Positions 59,119 through 64,000 of a stretch of DNA of 64,000 bases are shown here, piece after piece. This DNA is from Stenopsyche tienmushanensis (taxonomy: Eukaryota; Arthropoda; Insecta; Trichoptera; Stenopsychidae): the NCBI GenBank assembly GCA_008973525.1, contig WACJ01000079.1, positions 682,001-746,000 on the forward strand, written 5' to 3'. Numbering within the stretch: the stretch's first letter is position 1; the number at the start of each line of letters is the position of its first letter. The translations under genes were made by a program, and so were the position numbers. Below the pieces are notes generated by a model. The model saw only the letters and a list, made by a program, of their open reading frames with translations, had not been told where the DNA came from and did no database searches.

Positions 59119-60119
59119 AAATATTTATATCCACATAAAACAAAATTAATTAAACACGCTTGGAATTCATTATATATTTTTACTCTTTTCGCTAAAAGAT
59201 AATGCCATCTATTAGCAATTGTCATAAAAATAATAAACGTAATTTTGTTATAATTCGCATGATAAAAAATGTATTATGGAAAAAAATCCATTTGTATAAA
59301 TTAATTTAATCCAAAAATATGGCACCCCAAAATTAACTTTTTGGTTTATTTAGGCCGCAAAAAAATTATAAAAATTTCCGGGGCCTTTTTTATTCTCATT
59401 TCATAGGGTATGAACATAATTCTTCGCGTCGAAATGTTGAATGTTAATTTACGGTGTGTGGGGGGGAGAGTGAATACATCCCTCCGTAACGGGGATGTAA
59501 AAGATGAAAAATAAAATTTTCACCCCGCAAAGATGTCGGTTACGGCACCTTACCTGAGGGGGGGAGGTCCGTTGAAGGTTGCATAATTTTCATTATTTTA
59601 ATATTTCGCCGGCAAAGTGTAACGGGTAATTTCATAACGACACAAAAGTGATTGCGTGCGGAAGTTATGAGGTAAGAAGGGCGAGAAAATTGGACTATAC
59701 GTCACCACGAGCCGGCTAAATTGAATGAGCGAGTATTATTATATTATACGAGAGCGTTTTATAAAATATAAAAATAAATTTTAAAACGCGAGCTTTGAAT
59801 ATTCCACCCCGGAATATTGACTTCATTATGGCAGTATGAATAAGAATATTTTGTTTTTATAACCTTAGCCTACCGCTGGTATCTTAAATCATCCCCCCTT
59901 TTTGTTCCCACGATGTGTACATGGCAAAATTATCCTTGTTTTCGTATAATCACAAAATTTTAACGCGAGGAAAACCTAATTTATTTTAGTTTTTTGCTAA
60001 ATATTTTATACCCTAATCGAGACAAACAACGTTAATATATAAAATTTTACATTGTTTTATTTATTAAAAACATAATAAAACGAAAAATCAATTCCAATTC
60101 AATTAATCTTACAACAACT
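59119..60119. other. No gene recognised
   Basis: 59330-59820 is mixed and holds G-runs such as GGGGGGAG at about 59461 and GAGGGGGGGAGG at 59555. No exon or transposon end was supported. The last bases, CAACAACTT, are the conserved 5' flank of the tRNA. Confidence 0.45.
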
Positions 60120-60191
60120 TCCCGTATGGTCTAGTGGCTAGGATACCTGGCTTTCACCCAGGAGGCTCGGGTTCGATTCCCGGTACGGGAA
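60120..60191 (+). tRNA. tRNA-Glu (anticodon TTC)
   Basis: 72 nt including the discriminator A. The acceptor stem TCCCGTA pairs with TACGGGA. The D-arm holds the A-box TGGTCTAGTGGCTAGGATA, the anticodon loop CTTTCAC has TTC at 60153-60155, and the B-box GGTTCGATTCC is perfect. No intron. A TTTTT run follows within 10 bases, the pol III terminator. Confidence 0.97.
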
Positions 60192-60655
60192 ACTTTTTAT
60201 TTCAAACACCCATGAATGTGATCACCCTGCAGGCCACCATGCTAAACGTGTTGGACATTAATTCTTTCATGACAGGAGTGTCTTTTGTTAATCTGATTTT
60301 TAATAAATCTTAGACTAATATGTATATTTATATGTATATGAATATAAAAAAATATATATAAATAATAAAGGAGCCTTCTTACATATGTGCACTTTTTTTG
60401 TGCGGAAAATCGCACAAAAAAAGCTATGAATAGAAAACATAGAAAAATTGAAGATGCGATCCATGGATTTTAAAAACCGCATAGCTTTGAATAAGCTCTA
60501 TAAAATATATCCAAAATCGCACAAAAAAAGTTAATAAAAAACCAGGAAAATATTAAGCAATTAAAAAAATAACATTTTTGGTTTAACAAGATGTCTTGCT
60601 TCATTGGAAAAATTTGAAGATATCTGGCATATCAAATGTTAGATATCCACTAGAG
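60192..60655. other. AT-rich DNA with partial repeat A
   Basis: 60385-60540 has two pieces related to repeat A (AAAATCGCACAAAAAAAG and AAAAACCGCATAGCTTTGAA). No gene. Confidence 0.5.
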
Positions 60656-60862
60656 CAGCGCTTCTTAAACCTATGTAGTCCGCGGCCTCTTGAGCGAAAT
60701 TTTTGATTTTGTTTTTACGGATCCATCCCAACCCTTATAACCTAATTTTTTCAACAAAAAAACATTTTTTGGGCAAAATAGATCTTTTAACAATGTTTTC
60801 TGTAACTAATTCTATGAAAATACCCCCCCGGAGGTCCACGGACTCCAATTTAAGAACCGCTG
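60656..60862. mobile_element. hAT MITE, 207 bp, 8-bp duplication
   Basis: The ends are CAGCGCTTCTTAAA and, reverse-complemented, CAGCGGTTCTTAAA, starting with CAG as in many hAT elements. Flanks CACTAGAG (60648-60655) and CACTAGAA (60863-60870) are an 8-bp target duplication with one change. Next to the ends TCCGCGG and TCCGTGG are also inverted. No coding sequence. Confidence 0.85.
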
Positions 60863-60870
60863 CACTAGAA

Positions 60871-62152
60871 AAATAATTATTATTTTAATTACAAACTATC
60901 ATCGCTCTATGATCATTTTCGTTGCAATTTTTGATGATTCAACATCGCTCTCTTCTTTGGAAGAAATAGTATATGCAATGTCAATATCATCTTTGTTCTT
61001 TAGATTTTTTCTTTCTAATAATATAATTCATAATTAGTAAAGATGTCACTATAGTCCCTACCTCAAAAAAAATCCCAAAATATAATATTATTATTATTTT
61101 TATAATATTTTGTCATAGTATTAATTTTTTTTAAATAGTTAAAAAATTTTTTTTGACATAAATCTGATAGGAACAATTGAGGTTACATAGAAGAGTTATG
61201 TACTCAGTTTGAAGTAAATCAATCGATTAAAACTTGAGATATGATGTCAACCGTGTTGAAAAAAATATTTTAGAGAAAAACGCGTTTAAAGATTTAATTC
61301 TGGTAGGATTTTGTATTTTGGGAATTCCTTTGGAGGATGTATTTTTAAAAGTCGAAACATTGAAAAAATGCAAAAAAAACCTAATCAATTTTTTAAAAAT
61401 TGTGTGGTGGTAATTCAGCGATAGCAGTTGCAATTTGATTTAAACATATCATAATTATATTTTTTTTCCAAATATCGGTTAGTGTCTATGATTTATTTTC
61501 GATTTTATCCAAAATATTTCGATACGTACACTTTATGAAAAAAAAATCGCATAACTTCGAAATCGCATAAAAAGAGGTTTGAGTCTATATGAAAAAATTT
61601 TTGGCAAAAGTTAATTTTATAATGAATGTACAAAAAAAGCATTTGAACTATCGCCGAACATTTTTATAATATCATCTAAATATTCAGAAAAAAATGTGAG
61701 TCACTAACACTATAAAAAAATTAGCATTAATATTCACAGCGGAATTACTATTTTTTTACGTTCATACATGCAAAAGATTGAGAGTCCCTGGGAATTTATA
61801 AGTAATATTAAAAAAAACTCTTATGCGATAAATTATAAGAAAAATATCTGCTAGTTGTAAGTTATACAATTTTAATAAACGTTATCCTTTTTATGCATAT
61901 TTTTACGAATTCGTTCCCTTCGCAAAAGAGTTAATTTAATTTATTTATAAGAGCATAATTTCGATTGGATAGTTGAAGTTTTCTTCAACAAAAAATGAAT
62001 TGTATTTCTTGAAACATTAGTGGAAAATTGCAAATGAAAATTCCTATTTAATTGTATTAAATTAATCGTGAAAATTGTACTTTTCCAACGTTTTCTAAAT
62101 TAAGCTGGATGCAATAAAATTTTATTATGTTAAAAGCATGAACACTGTATCT
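60871..62152. other. No gene recognised; repeat A copy at 61505-61595
   Basis: Very AT-rich. At 61505-61595 (+) a further copy of repeat A reads TTTCGATACGTACACTTTAT followed by CGCATAACTTCGAAATCGCA and AGGTTTGAGTCTAT. The remainder has no supported feature. Confidence 0.55.
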
Positions 62153-62224
62153 TCCGGTATGGTCTAGTGGCTAGGATACCTGGCTCTCACCCAGGAGGCT
62201 CGGGTTCGATTCCCGGTACCGGAA
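62153..62224 (+). tRNA. tRNA-Glu (anticodon CTC)
   Basis: 72 nt. The acceptor stem is TCCGGTA with TACCGGA, differing from the other two copies by a matched pair of changes on each side (C-G to G-C), so the stem still pairs. The anticodon loop is CTCTCAC with CTC at 62186-62188. A-box and B-box are identical to the TTC copies. TTTTTT follows. Confidence 0.97.
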
Positions 62225-62406
62225 ATTTTTTATTGGAATTTTCCTCAGGTTATTTTTTTTGCAAAAATAACATTTATTTAATAATACAAACATGATTTAA
62301 GAATAATATATTCATAATGTACACTTGTTTTAAACAAGCGTAATTCTATAAATATGGAAAACTGCATTGTCTTTATTGTTGAAGAAAAGTTTTCCATATA
62401 ACAACT

Positions 62407-62478
62407 TCCCGTATGGTCTAGTGGCTAGGATACCTGGCTTTCACCCAGGAGGCTCGGGTTCGATTCCCGGTACGGGAA
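62407..62478 (+). tRNA. tRNA-Glu (anticodon TTC), second TTC copy
   Basis: Identical over 72 nt to the gene at 60120, with the same 5' flank ACAACT. Anticodon TTC at 62440-62442. TTTTTT follows the discriminator by two bases. Similarity stops soon after, so only the gene and a few flanking bases are conserved. Confidence 0.97.
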
Positions 62479-63397
62479 ATTTTTTGTATATTTTTCTTGC
62501 TTGTATAGTGTAAAGATTTCCATAATTTTTATCATCCAATCAACCATGACGTTCATGGATAGTGCAAATTTTCTTATCCTTGCAATAAGAATGACCAATT
62601 GACATTATTGATTTTTTTTAAAAATAATTTTCAATATCTGTTTACAATTAGCTTCTCAAACTTTGAGGACAAAAATTTATTAAGAGCAATATTTTATAAC
62701 AAAAACAAAACAAACAAAAACAACAAAATAAATGTGTTTCCTGAACCGTGTCTCAACGCTAATTTTGATTAAGTCTTCGGATCTTCAAACATGTTTTGCT
62801 TAAGTCAAAGGTATGTATATTTAGTGACATATTAAAATAGAAACATCTGTTTGGCTTTAAATGCACTTGAATCAATTTTAATACAACGACTGCAAATTTT
62901 ATTATGCAGAATTTAAAGACGTTCCATTTTTAAAAAATAATAATCTTATGGGAAAAGTGCAATTTCATAATCTCATATTTTTAATATACTAAAATTCATC
63001 AATTATGTAACGCAAACAAATTAAAATTTTGAGCGTCTCAACCAAACGACAATTATCCGTAAACTGACATTGAATGATTCTATTGTATTGTCTTCCTCAA
63101 TCAATCGCCTTTTAGCTACGGTACTATAAATAATTAAAAAATGCAATGATGGAAATCCAGAAATGATTCATAAAATTTCAAATCAAATTAGAAACTATCT
63201 GCGGTTGACGTTTATTATACCAGAGAATCATTGTAATGGATTTCGAAAAAGTTCAATAATTAATCTATTGAAATTATGGACGCATAGAAAACAGTTGATG
63301 ATTTTGGAGTGTATTATTCCATAGCATTATACATTGAAGATATACGACCATCAACAATACTATTATAATGTATGGCTTAAAATAATATACAAATATT
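62479..63397. other. No gene recognised; short repeat at 62732
   Basis: A copy of the GTTTCCTGAACCGTGTCTC repeat occurs at 62732-62755, as at 7199 and 22246. The rest is AT-rich with no supported feature. Confidence 0.5.
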
Positions 63398-64000
63398 GTC
63401 CCAAAAGTACCCGACCTAACGTCTAGATGGCGGTCACTGTTATACTGTAAAAAAATACTATGATAGAAAGTGTCTAGACGCAGGGTTTCTTTTATAATCG
63501 TACAGATCATAGAAAATGCGATAAAAAGCCTTAAAAGAGAACAGAGTGGCAATAAGGTTTATATGCTCAATCGGTCCGCTTTTCGGACCGTTGATACGCC
63601 CTTATTACGGCCCTGTATGCTAGAATTATGATTATAGTTTGTTTAGCGCGTTTGTCTTATGAAATAGAGAGCAGATGAAGTTGTTAAATATTTTATCATT
63701 AATTTTTTTTTAATCAAAAACTATTGTACTGATATTTTGTTGCTTAACAAAGGAGATTTAATGTGAATTAAGCACACAATAAAAAAATATACAAAACGAA
63801 TAATGGATTATGATACGTTAAAATCGATAAGATTGTCTGCAAGATATGAAGCACTTTGAACTTTATGACCGAATCAATGATCATTTACTTATTATTGTAC
63901 AAAACTCATTAGATTCCATATCAGCAAGCGATTTAGGAATCGTGGTTATTTTAAGCATCGAAGGAAACATTATTTCTTTCTGCGTTTCTTCAATGGCCAT
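63398..64000. other. Possible mariner-type end near 63398-63480; otherwise unannotated
   Basis: The stretch GTCCCAAAAGTACCCGACCT followed by CTAGATGGCGGTCACTGT resembles ends of mariner elements in other insects, and GTGTCTAGACG lies 40 bp on. No second end or transposase is seen. The remainder up to the window end has no supported gene. Confidence 0.3.

Overview
This is AT-rich nuclear DNA (roughly two thirds A+T by eye) from an animal, most likely an insect. The supporting evidence is one secreted-protein gene of the kind insects make, eukaryotic splice signals, three nuclear tRNA-Glu genes with pol III T-runs, and many decayed transposons of types common in insect genomes: mariner, DUF4817-type Tc1/mariner relatives, piggyBac-like, hAT and an R1-like LINE. 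The insect order cannot be fixed from this sequence. Most of the window looks like long introns or intergenic DNA.

Likely host genes are few. (1) A secreted histidine-rich protein ends in a single large exon at 50367-51131 (+), directly behind a 3' splice site and followed by a polyadenylation signal. (2) Three tRNA-Glu genes lie at 60120, 62153 and 62407 (anticodons TTC, CTC, TTC). (3) Candidate exons of unidentified genes are a 33-nt in-frame microexon at 8952-8984 (-), a 168-nt phase 0-0 exon at 55356-55523 (+), and a GC-rich block at 34690-35281 (+) that ends in a consensus splice donor and resembles a promoter plus noncoding first exon.

Mobile DNA, left to right: a mariner MITE (235-526); a DUF4817-type element group, here called T1 (12293, 19504, 23541, 33740, 41013), next to a related transposase pseudogene (12907-13475); a deleted mariner with both ends (17148-17876) sitting inside a piggyBac-like repeat; mariner relics at 19671, 27931, 30808 and 51823; a piggyBac-like element with TTAA ends and a mariner relic inside it (30260-31391); a hAT pseudogene (32330-33425); hAT MITEs with 8-bp target duplications (26476-27173, 60656-60862); a second piggyBac relic (44720-45025); and an R1-like LINE fragment (52140-53310).

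The most unusual structural signal is a 65-bp unit carrying the transposase motif PDLTPLDFF. It occurs as single, double and triple tandem copies in different T1 elements and is inverted in one of them; 65 is not a multiple of three, so the tandem forms cannot be coding. Other notable structures are a perfect 31-bp hairpin at 10055-10122 and a 120-bp tandem module at three loci. I found no CRISPR array, operon or complete transposase gene, and no convincing new multi-gene system.
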